Source: Triticum aestivum (lineage: Eukaryota; Streptophyta; Magnoliopsida; Poales; Poaceae). From it: DNA of 64,000 bases. Below are positions 33,600 through 46,047 of the stretch, one piece after another. A program made the translations under genes and the position numbers. The stretch lies in contig NC_057814.1 in NCBI RefSeq assembly GCF_018294505.1, forward strand, positions 35,128,613 through 35,192,612. Direction: 5' to 3'. Position 1 is the stretch's first letter. The number at the start of each line of letters is the position of its first letter. The notes under the pieces were generated by a model, which saw only the letters and a list, made by a program, of their open reading frames with translations, ran no database searches and had not been told where the DNA came from.

Positions 33600-34592
33600 A
33601 AAGGATGTACGACGGCGTTGCAATTGGTTGGAAACAGCTGCTCCATCGTCGCACGTACACACACGTTCGTACGTTTTTCGATCGTGCAAGTCTAAGTCCC
33701 AAGTCCACCACCCTAATAAAAGAGGACGTGGTTCCCCTGAAACAACACGTACGGGGCAGGTTGCACTAGGAGCTGGTCAAGCCATTGTCTTGATCCCTAA
33801 CCCGTGTGTTCTTCACCTTTTTAGTGTACCCACAGAGCGTTTATTTAGTAGTATCTGACTGGTGCTTACTTGCATGCCGAGTCGATCTCGACCAATCTCT
33901 CCGTCAGTACTACACTACAGGAGTTATTGGTAAGCAATCTTCCTGGGGAGGCTTTTGCAGGTAGGCAGGCAGGCATCCTAATCAAGCCTAGGCTTAACTA
34001 GCCTCAGCTTATTAATCTGCATGATGCACGCACCAAACTAATGGTACTATAGCAAATCTAGTCGTAGCGAATTAATTAATAATGAGATTAGTCACAAGTT
34101 GTCATGGCTGGCTGTACGAACGATGATTGCGAGCTGTGTCGACCCGTTAATGGCCACTCCGGCCTTGATGTGTCCTGCCGCTGGCCTCTAAACGGCCCTA
34201 CTTACTACTAATGCACCCTCCTTTTCCTTTTTGAAATATCCCAAGTAACTGATCTGTTCTGTTGTGTTGCCACTACGCCATTTCCGGTCGTGGATGCACG
34301 CACGGCCCATCTACCACGTGCTGTTGTTGCTACAAGACCATATAGCTAGCTACGATGGATGGATTAGTTAAAAATAATTGAAGCGAGTGGTCAATGACGA
34401 TCTATCGACAGATTGATGGATGGATTACACACGCGAATCGAATCTAATCGAGACCCAATCAATCCAACTCGATCCAGCGTGTCGACCTGCAGGATTTTCG
34501 TTCATAAACTAATAGGCGGGCGTTGCACGCGCATAGTACATGCATGATGATGAGTTTTACCGGCAACGATAATTCGATCGATACGACGACAA
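33600..34592. repeat. Block B: inverted copy of block A (4805-5825)
   Basis: The reverse complement runs parallel to 4805-5825 over its full length with scattered substitutions and indels. Block A has an extra ~40 bp (ggtattagtaagga repeated, near 5150-5180) lacking here. No ORF is conserved between the copies. Confidence 0.75.
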
Positions 34593-35131
34593 CCAAAAAG
34601 AGATCATTCAATATGCAGGCTAAGACTAGGCTTTACCATGCATATAGCTCCCTCCACTTAATGAGAAGTTGCTCCACATTGTTAATGATCAAAGCTCAGT
34701 GCCTCTACCATTCAGGAACCACCTGTTAACGCATGCATAACGAACTTCCAACCATAGCCGAAAATGTGCGGCTACATTTCGTACGAAATTTAATGAAAGT
34801 GAACAAAATTGATGTATATTTAAACAAATTGCACGATATTCATTCATACTTGGATACGTTTTACATAGAAGTGCTTTTCATGTAAACCGGAGCAAATTCA
34901 TTACATTTTGACATACTAAACCGTATCTAAACCTCGTCTACATGACCGCCGGTGCCCTTTCCCCATGTCTGGCCAGCCATGAACCTCGGAAAATGGAGCT
35001 CCGCCTCCACGGCCTACAAGCAGATAATCGGCCGACGATGATGAGCCTACGAAGCTTAGCTTCAATGGGAGGGGAAGGAGTGGTGGCCTTCCTGGGACCC
35101 GAGCTCCGGCGACTTCCCATGCTCTACTCTT
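34593..35131 (+). repeat. Segment duplicated at 42235-43180
   Basis: 34593-34740 matches 42235-42380 (gatcatt..atgcaggctaagactagg through ccattcaggaaccac). 34745-35131 matches 42815-43180 (atttaatgaaagtgaac through ccatgctctact). The two matching parts are adjacent here but separated by about 430 bp in the other copy. Confidence 0.8.
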
Positions 35132-36181
35132 TCTCGCTGCCTGCGGCGCCCGTGCACGTGCCGGCTTTGTCGTTGTGGTAGCAAGCCGCGGCCGAGGCAG
35201 AGCTGGTGATGTCGTCCTCGTCCTTGCCGTAAACTTCCGCCTGACGGACACGGTACCGCTAGCGGTTGAGATGGATGTTGCGGTCAGAGAAACACCTCCT
35301 GCTTGTCGAGGAGGCGGAGGTTGTAGGCTTGGTCGGTCTGTGCCTGTTGGAACACGGCCTCCCGCTCTTCCAGCACCATGTCGGTGTAGTGAGCACGGGC
35401 CTCGCCCATGGTGATGCCGCCATGGCCCGGCGAGGATGGTGCCGTCGGTTTGTCGTCAGCCACCTATTCCATTGGGGCGTCTGAGCGCTAGCCTCTGGTG
35501 AGCTTGTCCGTTTGCCCCAGCAGGCTAGTCGGCTACAATGGCAATGATATCCTTCTTCTGCTCGGACGAGCGGCTGTCCCAGAGGGCTTTGGAGCTTGAG
35601 GAGGCCATGGAGGGTGTGGTCCCAAGAGGAGATAAGGAGCGGAGGAGGTTGGATGTAGCTGTTGCTGGGCCTGGATTTTAAATAGCGGGCAGACGGCAGG
35701 GCAAGCGGCAAGGTAGTTAATGGTAGGGCAGACGGACTAACGGGTGGCACCAGAGTAGGTTCGTCCGTAACCGCACATGTTTAATGTAGGGAGGTGGATG
35801 CACGGGCTATCGTTTAAACGCGGAGCAGTCACGTGCACGGGGAAGCGGTGCGGGCGACGCTCTCAGCCCGCAACCTGCTTCAATGCTGGAGCAATGTGAG
35901 AAATCGAGTCCGCTCTGGGCCGGCACAAATGCGGCACTAACGCTTCGGGCGGGATAGGGCATGGACGACGGGAAGGAGAGAATTTGGGTGGGCAAGGGAA
36001 GTCGGATGCTTGCGTGCCAGCAGTTCGGATGCCCGCAAGCCCCTCTCCCCTGTTTGGTTCCGGTTTGTGGGTAAAAGGATCTCCGAACCGCCGAGCGGAC
36101 CGATACAGGACCGCGTTTGATTGCAAAACACATCTGGACTGGACCGTTGTGGGCGGTTTGAGTATTCGCGTTAGAGATTCC
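34745..36181 (-). mobile_element. TIR transposon remnant lacking its left end
   Basis: The right end, reverse-complemented, reads ggaatctctaacgcg. This resembles the left end gggcatctcaaacacc preserved in the related copy at 42748. Here the left terminus is missing. The interior carries a broken minus-strand ORF (next entry) and a GC-rich subterminal region, as in other non-autonomous Harbinger-like elements. Confidence 0.5.
34930..35608 (-). pseudogene. Broken ORF of the TIR element, unknown product
   Basis: Starting at the ATG at 35608 (minus), it reads MASSSSKALWDSRSSEQKKD and IIAIVAD, then a TAG. Frameshifted continuation runs down to 34916, including the Arg/Ala-rich segment at 35251-34916. 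The Ser-rich start with ALWDSR is a recurrent ORF in Triticeae repeats. No functional domain is recognised and the many lesions argue against function. Confidence 0.4.
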
Positions 36182-36297
36182 TTAAGAGCAACTCTAGCAG
36201 ATCTTGCAAAACCGCGCCGTAACCATGGATATTCTTCATCGCTTAACAGGGTGCTTGGGTCAGCCTTGACTTTGAAGGGAGGAATTTCATGAAACTT

Positions 36298-39200
36298 TTA
36301 ATAATCTTCAGACATGTCCGTCTTGCCCTCCAATCCAAAGACGTCTCTTTTTCCTGAAAGAACTATGTGGCGCTTTGGCTCATCGTATGATGTATTCGCT
36401 TCCTTATCTTTTCTTTTTCTCGGTTTGGTAGACATGTCCTTCACATAGAAAACCTGCGCCACATCATTGGCTAGGACGAACGGTTCTTCTGTGTACCCAA
36501 GATTATTCAGATTCACTGTTGTCATTCCGTACTGTGGGTCTACCTGTACCCCGCCTCCTGACAGATTGACCCATTTGCACTTAAACAAAGGGACCTTAAA
36601 ATCATGTCCGTAGTCATGTTCCCATATGTCCACTATGTAACCATAATATGAGTCCTTTCCCCTATCGGTTGTTGCATCAAAGCAGACACCGCTGTGTTTG
36701 GTTGGTGCTCTTTGATCTTGGGCAATCGTGTAAAATGTATTCCCATTTATCTCGTATCCTTTGTAAGTCAATAAAGTCAAAGATGGTCCCCTGGACAACG
36801 AGTATAGCTCATCAGAAACAGTGTTGTCACCTCTGAGACGTGTTTCCAACCAACTGCCGAAAGTCCTGATGTGTTCACATGTAATCCAGTCATCACACTG
36901 CTCCGGGTGTTTGGAGCGTAGACTGTTCTTGTGTTCATCGACATACGTGGTCACCAAGGTAGAGTTCTGTAGAACTGTGTAGTGTGCTTGAGACCAAGAA
37001 TGCCCGTCCCTATATATTATTGAGTCTCCTCCAAGCGTGCATTTTCCAGTCAGTCTCACCTCATACCGCGATTGAGGGAGACCAATCTTCTTAAGGCCAG
37101 GAATGAAGTCAACACAAAACCCAATGACATCCCTGTTTGATGGCCCATGGAGATGCTTACTTCTGGCCTAGCGCGGTTATGTACATATTTCTTTAGGACT
37201 CCCATGAACCTCTCGAAGGGGAACATATTGTGTAGAAATACGGGGCCCAGAATGACAATCTCGTCGACTAGATGAATTAGGACATGCGTCATGATATTGA
37301 AGAAGGATGGTGGGAACACCAGCTCGAAACTGACAAGACATTGCGCCACATCACGCCTTAGCCTTGGTAGGATTTCTGGATCGATCACCTTCTAAGAGAT
37401 CGCATTGAGGAATGCACATAGCTTCACAATGGCTAATCGAACGTTTTCCGGTAGAAGCCCCCTCAATGCAACCGAAAGCAGTTGCGTCATAATCACGTGG
37501 CAGTCATGAGACTTTAGGTTCTGAAACTTTTTCTCTGCCATATTTATTATTCACTTTATATTCGATGAGAAGCCAAACGGGACCTTCATACTGAGCAGAC
37601 ATTCAAAGAAGATTTTTTTCTCTTCTTTGGTAAGAGCGTAGCTGGCAGGACCTTCATATTGCTTTGGAGGCATGCCGTCTTTTTCGTGCAAACGTTGCAG
37701 GTCCTCCCGTGCCTCCGGTGTATCGTTTGTCTTCCGATACACGCCCAAGAAGCCTAGCAGGTTCACGCAAAGGTTCTTCGTCACGTGCATCACGTCGATT
37801 GAAGAGAGGACCTCTAGGTCTTTCCAGTAGGGTAGGTCCGGTCCCAAAATATAGATTTCTTCTTCCACATGGGTGCACGTCCCTCAGCGTCATTCGGAAC
37901 AGATAGTCCGCCGGGACCCTTTCCAAAGATTACGTGTAAATTATTGACCATAGCAAGTACGTGATCACCGGTACGCATGACGGGCTTCTTCCGGTGATCT
38001 GCCTCGCCTTTGAAATGCTTGCCTTTCTTTCGACATTGATGGTTGGTCGGAAGAAATCGACGATGCCCCAGGTACACATTCTTCCTGTATTTGTCCAGGT
38101 ATATACTTTCGGTGCCAGCTAAATAGTGCGTGCACGCGTGGTATCCCTTGTTTGTATGTCCTGAAAGGTTACTGAGAGCAGGCCAATCATTGATGGTTAC
38201 AAACAGCAACGCATCAGGTTAAATTCCTCCTATTTGTGCTCAACCCAAACACGTACACCGTTTCCATTCCACAGCTGTAAAAGTTCTTCAACTAATGGCC
38301 TTAGGTACACAACAATGTCGTTGCCGGGTTGCTTAGGGTCTTGGATGAGAACTGGCATCATAATGAACTTCCGCTTTATGCACATCCAAGGAGGAAGGTT
38401 ATACATACATAGAGTCACGGGCCAGGTGCTGTGATTGCTGCTCTGCTCCCCGAAAGGATTAATGCCATCCGCGCTTAAACCAAACCATATGTTCCTTGAG
38501 TCATCTGCAAACTCACCCTGGTACTTTCTCTCGATTTTTCTCCACTGCGACCCGTCAGCGGGTGCTCTCAACTTCACGTCTTTCTTACGGTCCTCACTGT
38601 GCCATCGCAACAACTTGGCATGCTCTTTGTTTCTGAACAGTCGTTTCAATCGTGGAATTATTGGAGCATACCACATCACCTTCGCAGGAACCCCTTCCTG
38701 GGGGGCTCGCCCTCAACATCACCAGGGTCATCTCGTCTGATTTTATATCGCAATGTACCGCATACCGGGCATGCGTTCAAATCCTCGTACGCACCGCGGT
38801 AGAGGATGCAGTCATTAGGGCATGCATGTATCTTCTGCACCTCCAATCCTAGAGGGCATACAACCTTCTTTGCTGCGTACGTACTGTCATGCAATTCATT
38901 ATCCTTTGGAAGCTTCCTCTTCATTTTCAGTAGCTTCTCAAATTCTTTGTCAGGCACAGCATTCTCTGCCTTCCACTGCAGCAATTCCAGTACGGTACCG
39001 AGCTTTGTGTTGCCCTCTTCGCAATTGGGGTACAACCCTTTTTTGTGATCCTCTAACATGCGATCGAACTTCAGCTTCTCCTTTTCACTTTTGCACTGTC
39101 TCCTTGTATCAACAATGACCCGGCGCAGATCATCATCGGGCACATCGTCTGGTTCCTCCTGATCTTCAGCTTCCCTCGTTGCAGCATCACCGTATTCAGG

Positions 39201-39481
39201 GGGCACATAGTTGTCATCGTCCTCTTCTTCTTCGCTGTCTTCCATCATAACCCTATTTCTCCGTGCTTGGACCAAACATTATAGTGTGGCATAAAACCCT
39301 TATAAAGCAGGTGGGTGTGAATGGTTTTTGAGTCAGAGTAAGATTTCGTATTCCCATAGCTAGGGCATGGACAACACATAAAACCATTCTGCTTGTTTGC
39401 CTCAGCCACTTCGAGAAAATTATGCACGCCCTTAATGTACTCGGAGGTGTGTCTGTCACTGTACATCCATTGCCGGTTCAT
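36298..39481 (-). pseudogene. TNP2-type CACTA transposase, frameshifted
   Basis: In order on the minus strand: 39481-39245 is the transposase-associated domain (start MNRQWMYSDRHTSEYIKGVH). 39275-38676 has an acidic stretch, then CPLGLEVQKIHACPNDC and LNACPVCGTLRYK (zinc-like Cys pairs). 38679-38230 and 38209-37814 are the TNP2 core (NIWFGLSADGINPF, then the Cys/His-containing HACTHYL segment). 37868-37551 contains DLEVLSSIDVMHVTKNLCVN. 37388-37056 is the DUF4218-like part (HVLIHLVDEIVILGPV). 37059-36298 is DUF4216-like (FKVPLFKCKWV). Frames change at about 38220, 37870, 37550 and 37390, with a further gap at 37550-37390. An intact transposase of this family cuts and reinserts elements that end in CACTA. 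Confidence 0.88.
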
Positions 39482-40340
39482 CTGTGTGCATTATATATAA
39501 TTAAGTGTGTCAAAAACCATTAGAGAACATCATGAATAGATAAGTGACCAAATTAATAGAAGTTCATCATCACATTAAAACCAAAGTACATACATAGTTC
39601 TCATTGAACAACATATAACTCTCCAAAGCATCTAATTAAACCATACATGGAAACTATGTAAAATATTTCAATGCAACAACAAATGCGATCATAATCGCAA
39701 CCAAGGTAACAATTGATCCAACGGCATAATGATACCAAGCCTCGGTATGAATGGCATATTTTCTAATCTTCCTAATCTTCAAACGCATAGCGTCCATATT
39801 GATCTTGTGATCATCGACGACATCCGCAACATTCAACTCCAATATCATCTTCTCCTCCTCAATTTTTCTTTATTTTTTCCTTCAAGTAATTGTTTTCTTC
39901 TTCAACTAAATTTAACCTGTCGACAATAGGGTCGGTTGGAATTTCCTGTTCACATACCTCCTAGATAAATAAAATCTATGTCACGTTGGTCAGCATAATT
40001 GTCATAAACAATAAATGAACCAAATAGTTATAAAAGATAATATATACCACATCCGAATCATAGACAGGACGAGGGCCGACGGGGGCAGATACCAAAACCA
40101 TCACACTATATAATAACAAGCAATAACAAAAGTAAGAAAATTAGACAAGTATCTATCTAAAGTAAGATTTTTTTCTTTCAGAAAGAAGATAAGAACAAGA
40201 GGCTCACCACGGTGGTGCCGGCGAATATCGGCGCGGGCGATCGACGGCGGTGAAGACTGGGACGGGACGTGACGGACCGCTAAACCTAGACAAATCTCGA
40301 GAAAAATTGAGCTTTGAGATCGAGCTTCGAGAGGAGAAAG
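39482..40340 (-). other. CACTA 5' leader / intergenic part
   Basis: AT-rich sequence upstream of the transposase. Short ORFs such as 39848-39654 (a possible single hydrophobic helix VTLVAIMIAFVVAL near its end) are not recognised as a known gene. 40200-40340 is a GC-richer leader. Confidence 0.4.
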
Positions 40341-40479
40341 CTTAACTAGTGTGGCTCGGGTATTTCATTGAACACCTCATGTGCATAGGAGGTGAGCTAG
40401 AGCACCCCAAAGCTCTCCCCTCGCCGGCCAGAAAAAACAGAGCAGTGTGGAGTGCTCTGCTCGCCGGCGAGGGGGTATA

Positions 40480-40735
40480 TATAGGCAACTCATTGGTCCC
40501 GGTTCATGGCTGGAACCGGGACTAAAGGTCCCCCTTCTGTCCCGGTTCCAGCCACGAACCGGGACCAATGGTTTTGGGCCAGGAGCGAGGACCATTGGTC
40601 CCGGTTCGTGCCTAGAACCGGGACAAATGGTTCTGAATGAACCGGGACGTATGCCCCACATGGGTCCCGGATCGTGACTGAACCGGTACTAATGGGTTGG
40701 CCAGGCCCCAACCAAAGCCCTGTTTTCTACTAGTG
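40480..40735. repeat. CACTA subterminal inverted repeats
   Basis: The motif ggtcccggttc and its complement gaaccgggac occur repeatedly in both orientations at about 10-60 bp spacing (e.g. 40495, 40524, 40553, 40597, 40615, 40641). Such arrays in CACTA ends bind the element's own DNA-binding protein. Confidence 0.85.
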
Positions 40736-41294
40736 GGAGGGGGCAAATAAGGGACGAGGTGGCGTACTTGTAGTGGAGCAGAGCGGGCGGAGGTACCGCC
40801 GGTGCTGTGCGCCAGATGGGAGGGCCGAGCAACCTCGCCCGCACAATCACGCCGGGCAAAGTGGGACGACGCGTCGGAACGTGCGCTGCCGCCCGATCCA
40901 GCAGCGACCAGTGCAATGCGATGCGGAGAGCGAGCGCATCCATGTCGGAGTCGTCGTCGCCGGAGCCCCCATTGATGTCGTCGGTGGCCATAGAACGGAT
41001 TGGAAGAGGAGGGGATAGAGAGAGTGGAGAGCACTCAGATGTAGGGTTTGTTCGGATTGCGGTGTGGTCCTTTCAGGCCATGGTGGGCCAGGATGACGTT
41101 ATGGACGCACTGGGCGCGCCCAGGCCTTCCCATAGAAGATATAAGGGGTGTCTGACAGCCAGCGCATTTGCGGCCGGTTTGAGAAGCTCGGCTAGGCTGA
41201 CTTCTTTTGACCGATCGGTGATCGGTCAGTCTGCCCAAGCGTTTAGGGCCGGTTTGCGTTTAGGGCTGGTTTGAGTGCCCGGCAGTAGATGCTC
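40736..41294 (-). other. Right half of a Harbinger-like TIR element with small ORF
   Basis: The minus-strand ORF 40991-40689 begins MATDDINGGSGDDDSDMDA and runs into the CACTA terminus, consistent with interruption by it. Product unknown. Confidence 0.4.
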
Positions 41295-41297
41295 TTA

Positions 41298-42234
41298 GTT
41301 AGGGAGCTTCCTCCATACTGCCCATACAAATGAAAATAGGCAGATGACCAACATACATCTCACATGGTGTAGAGGACAAACCTCTTTACAGTCCAAAGTC
41401 AATAGTGAATACTACTTTTGTGATATGTACCCATATTTGTTTATTAAAAATATTCTGGAAACCTCTAGATGTCTCAAACTGAGCTAATTAAGAGCACGTA
41501 TAAAATCTTCAGAGACAAAGAAAAACAAATGTTTTGAACTCTACAAGCATCTGGCTTCCAAAAGAGCAGAATAGATAGGAAGATTGGCAAAAACAGGTGA
41601 TCGCATACTCACTCAAATTGATCAATATTGGTTGATCCTCTCATGTCCGATCAATCTGGCCACGTCACATCATATTTGCTTTACTCAGCACACCTGGGGG
41701 ATTTAGGAATGAGATTCTGGGACACCGTAGCCCACTCCTAATCCTTGTCCATCATTCAATCACATGCAAAAAAGGTTGCAAATGCGGGAATATATGCATC
41801 ACTTTTCTCCTTGCTGTCAATCAGACAGCTTGCACTGCACCAGGCTTGAGAGATTGAAGAACATGGCAACATGTCCAGATCAAGGTAGCCACCATCTGGA
41901 AACTAGACTGTGACAAGTAACCAAAGACATTCATGGAAAAGATACATGCAATCTTACCCTAGCTAAGCAGTAGCATGCTACTAGCATAACAGAAAAGGTA
42001 AAAGGAGAGCCCATACCAGGATAACAAATTGTCCTGTATGTGACATGTATAGCCAAGTCGGCAACCGCTATCCCCTCACCACCACAGAGGAGTCACAAAC
42101 TTGGTTTATTTTAGCAACATGCATGGCCCTTTCACGACAAGAAAGCATGATATTTTCAACACCAAATCAAATCAACCCTTGTGAGGAAGTGCCTTCCCTA
42201 AAGATCTGATGTTAACACAACCAGAAAAAGATCA
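41298..42234. other. Intergenic sequence, no gene recognised
   Basis: AT-rich, with no coding pattern and no boundaries seen. Confidence 0.4.
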
Positions 42235-43180
42235 TTTACTATGCAGGCTAAGACTAGGCTTTACCATGCATGCATATATCTCCGTCCACTTAATCAAAAG
42301 TTGCTGCACCTTGTTAATGATCAAAGCTCAGTGCTTCTACCATTCAGGAACCACTTGTTAACACATGCATAACAAACTTCTATTATATACATGATTTAGT
42401 AAGTTTTGCCCTAACAAGACAGACCATATTTAATACAATGATCACATGAGCTGCTCTACCTAATTGTGATCCATCTGATTTAATCATTATTGTGTGTCTG
42501 TTGCGGTACGATTTTTTTTGGGTCGTTCTTCGATCCCGTGTGGATCACATGACCCTCTCACGTGCTGGCGTCGGCACGCACATTCGTAGGATCTGACTGC
42601 CGGCACAGCACCAGCCAGTTCATCATTTTCATGTAATAGCAAGCTCATAATCGCCACAGGATCAATGAAGGTTTCTCAATTGGTTGGAAACTGTTCCATC
42701 GCACACATTAACGGCCACGCGGTGTACTGCCGTACATACATTTGTAAGGGCATCTCAAACACCAACGGGTCCGAGGACACTGATGCAGCAGTCGGCCATC
42801 CAATCGTAGTAGCAAATGTTCAGTTACATTTCGGAATAAATTTAATGAAAGTGAACATATTTGATCTATATTTAAACAAACTAGATGATATTCATTCATA
42901 CTGTATTTTTTTTACATAAAAGCAAATGATTTTCATGTAAACTGGGGCAAATTCATTACATCTCAACTAAATCATAATCTAAACTTATTTTAAATGACCG
43001 CCGGTGCCCTGCTCCCATGTCCGGCCGGCCACAAACCCCAGAAAATGAAGCTCCACCTCCACAACCAGCAAGCAGCTAATTGGTCAACGATGATGAGCCT
43101 ACCAAGCTTAGCTTTAACGGGAGGGGAGTAGTTGTGGCTTTCCCGGGACCCGAGCGCCGGCGACCTCCCATGCTCTACTC
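42235..43180 (+). repeat. Second copy of the 34593-35131 segment, with TIR element start
   Basis: It shares the two matching parts described at 34593. Between them lie about 430 bp (42381-42814) absent from the other copy. These include the TIR-like gggcatctcaaacacc at 42748 and a stretch (caattggttggaaactgttccatcg, about 42677-42700) that resembles part of block B. The copia element at 43181 cuts the copy off. Confidence 0.75.
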
Positions 43181-43919
43181 TGTTGGAAATATGCCCTAGA
43201 GGAAATTATATTGTATTATTATATTTCCATGTTTGTAATTAAGAGTTTATTTTCTATTTTATAATAGCTATGATCCTGGAATATGCGATTCGGTGGAAAA
43301 CCCATATGCACGTGTAGAATGGTAATTGGTAAAATCTGATTCCTAATCTCGCCTCGAAGACTAACTCAAGTGTTGTTTATGATCATGTTTTCCGGATCTT
43401 GGGATATCATTAAGTGTAATGATAGTGTCAAAACCACATTGAGAATATGATGTTAGAAGAACGATCTTATTGAATTAACCGAAACTTGATTGTTATACTT
43501 TGAGATGCTATCGTCACAAGTCAATTGCTATAACACAGAGAGTTAACTTATGCTATAATTTCTTAATCCATGAGAGTATCATAGTCACTTCTTATCGTAC
43601 GATGGACTCTGGGGTTGCTCAAAGGTCATCTGTAACATGATGATCATAAAGACAACTTACAGGTTCATCGGTAAGTTTGACAAGGGTCAAAGGACTAGTT
43701 ATCTCAAGAGTGGGATTTTCTCCTCCAAAGATTGAGAGATATTCTTAGGGCTCTCTTAGTGTGAAGATATCCATCATCGTCTATACAGACAGAGATACTA
43801 AGTCACGGGGATGACATAACATTTTAATGAGAAAGAAGAACAAAGCCCATAAAGAGGAGACCGGTATAGTGAGCATTAGAATGACTCAAGAGGATACCGA
43901 TACATCTCACCTCGGGTTT

Positions 43920-44574
43920 TGTCGGGGATATACCCCGCGGCGTAAACCGGCCGGAAGTATAACCCGGCCGGACTTGGCGGTTTACTTGAGACCCGGCTGA
44001 TACTTGGCGATTCACCGGCGACCCGCCCTGACCTGGCGGTTTACAAGCAACCCGCCTGGTCATTATGATTCACTGGTGACCCGGCGGGCGGGTCAGACGG
44101 ATGACAAGGCCCAAGGCCTAGAAGGCCGGTTTATGGTAATGGTGGGCCGGTTTAAGAGGAAAGGCATGAGGAATATTTACCTTATAAGGAGTTAAGACCA
44201 GGACTTGTATCCGGTTTGTATTAGAAGGTAGACTAGTCCTAATCCTAATAGGACTCCACATGTAACCCGCCCCTTCAACTTATATAAAGAGGGGCAGGGC
44301 TCCCCGAAGAGGGACAAGCAAGAAAAAACAATCTCTAGGGCTAGACACAAAGAGCCGGTTTACCGGCGACTCCCTGATGATGATAATGAGACCTAGCCAC
44401 AAACAGCATGTAGGGTTATTACCGGATGATGTTTCCCGGGGCCCGAAGCTGTCTAAATCCTTGTCTTGTGTTGCGTCTCCCGATTCCGCTTAACCCCTCT
44501 CAAGCTACTACATAGATGCGTTGGCCTCACGACTAAGTCCTCACACTAGGACATCTGCCGTGACAACCACGACA
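43920..44574 (+). repeat. 5' LTR of the LARD-like element
   Basis: 655 bp, with a TATA-like acttatataaag at about 44278-44289. Confidence 0.92.
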
Positions 44575-44576
44575 GT

Positions 44577-44594
44577 TGGCGCCCACCGTGGGAC
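44577..44594 (+). promoter_or_regulatory. Primer binding site
   Basis: tggcgcccaccgtggg lies two bases after the 5' LTR, in the standard PBS position. The tRNA was not identified. Confidence 0.75.
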
Positions 44595-45336
44595 TCGCGC
44601 ACGGTGGTGTTGAATTCTTGGAGGGATCTCTCCCCCGGATCGAGAGGTTCGCAATTTTTTAGATGAATAGAAGCCGGTTTGGAAGAATCTGCATCATTGA
44701 TGAACAATCGAGCGGTGCGAGCAAAATTGAGGCAAGAATTAAGGTTGCGTGTCTTTGCGTTGCCGCAAGTCGCCAAGTTAACAGAAATTTTCAATGCGGT
44801 TTCGATCTAAATCCGCTGCTCGTATCTGGGTCAGAGGCCGCGACACCGATTCCAAGGAGAGGTCCAAGTCGTCGAAACCGAGATTGGCATAATGCCAAAA
44901 CTGGCTGTAGCGTAATCTGCCATTGTGGTCTAGCCGCCCGCTCCCGCGGTTGCGACCTGGCCTCCGCTGCTCGTCTCTGCCATCACGGCCTTGAGTTTGT
45001 ACTAATCCGCCGAGACCGAGTCACCTTGCTCCGCCTCTGGTTTGACTTCACCGCACCTACAAACCGCTGTTATTCCTTAGTCTGACGACCGGAAGACTGC
45101 AAATCAATTGGCAAGTATATCTGTATGAGCAAGCACGTATCAATCAAACAAATACTACTTGTCATATCAAGTAAAAAGATTAGGCTGGACGACTATTCTC
45201 TCAATGGCCAGAGCCATGTTCGATCTGCTCGCAAGATCTAAGAAAAGTCAAAGTTGGAAGTAAAGAAAGAGGGAGCCACTACGAGAAGGCAACACGGACG
45301 TGGATTCATCGAACCGGCGACGACTCGGAAGCGGAG

Positions 45337-45963
45337 ATGGGCGCGGGCTCTGCTGCTGTTGTGCTGCGGCCGCGTTTCGCAGTTACCTTCCCACCTCCGT
45401 CGACCGCCGCCGCGTCCATCTTGAACTGCCACACCTCAACCCGCTGTTGCGGCGTGAGCCGCCTCTGCCATGGCCCGCTCGCCTGCAAAACCGCCGGCAG
45501 CACCGCCATGGGTTGCCTCTGCTCACTTCGAGCCGTCACTGCACTCGCCTCGCCACCTCTGTCGCGGTCATCTCTGAGCCACGTTGGATCGTCCTCTGCC
45601 GGAGCTCTGCTGATAAACCGCTTTGTTAGCAGCATTGGTACAGCCATGTGCAAGTCGCCGTTGAGACCGCTTCGCCTTCATCGACCCGCGTCGCTTCCTC
45701 TAAAGTGCCTCCGCGGTGGCCACCTCACGCCGCCGCCGTCACACGACGAGCCGGCCGCACCCCGGGCCGCTTTTGTTGACCCGCCTAGCTGCTTCTGCCG
45801 CGAACCGGCCGGCGCGCCAAGTTGCCGGCTGCGCTGCCCGAACCGCTGCTGCGCCTATGCTGAGCCGCCCTGCTGCTCCTACCGCCTCCACCGTGGCCCT
45901 GCCCGCGAGCGCCCCCACGGCTGCGTGTTGAGTCGCCCGAGCCAGGCCACTCCTTTTCCTTGA
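45337..45963 (+). other. GC-rich ORF inside the LARD-like element
   Basis: A 208-codon Ala/Pro/Arg/Cys-rich frame has no recognisable domain and a GC bias that lengthens ORFs by chance. It may be transduced host sequence, but this is not supported by any similarity I can name. Confidence 0.2.
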
Positions 45964-46047
45964 TACAGTATCTGCAAAACTGAATAAAGCAATGGAAGTT
46001 ATTGACTGCTTCTTCAGTTGATGGAGAAAATGGATTAGGGGATGAAG

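Larger units (their letters stand above)
36298..40735 (-). mobile_element. CACTA (En/Spm) transposon, one terminus lost
   Basis: On the minus strand the element starts CACTAGTAGAAAACAGGG at 40735. It is followed by subterminal inverted motifs (next entry), the transposase-associated N-terminal domain, TNP2, and DUF4218/DUF4216-like segments. No CACTA end was found below 36298, where sequence passes into unrelated DNA, so the distal end is deleted. The TSD could therefore not be confirmed. Confidence 0.85.
36185..41294. mobile_element. Possible outer TIR element split by the CACTA insertion
   Basis: 36185 begins agagcaactctagcag after TTA (36182-36184). 41294 ends with a terminus that reverse-complements to gagcatctactgccgg and is followed by TTA (41295-41297). 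The 40736-41294 half is GC-rich with a short ORF on the minus strand, and looks like the end of a Harbinger-like element. Pairing these two ends across the CACTA is tentative, since the termini match only loosely. Confidence 0.3.

Noticed and set aside
36298..37059. Stand-alone host gene for the 253-residue minus-strand ORF
   Set aside because: It is DUF4216-like and lies directly downstream of TNP2 and DUF4218 segments in the usual CACTA order, so it belongs to the transposon.
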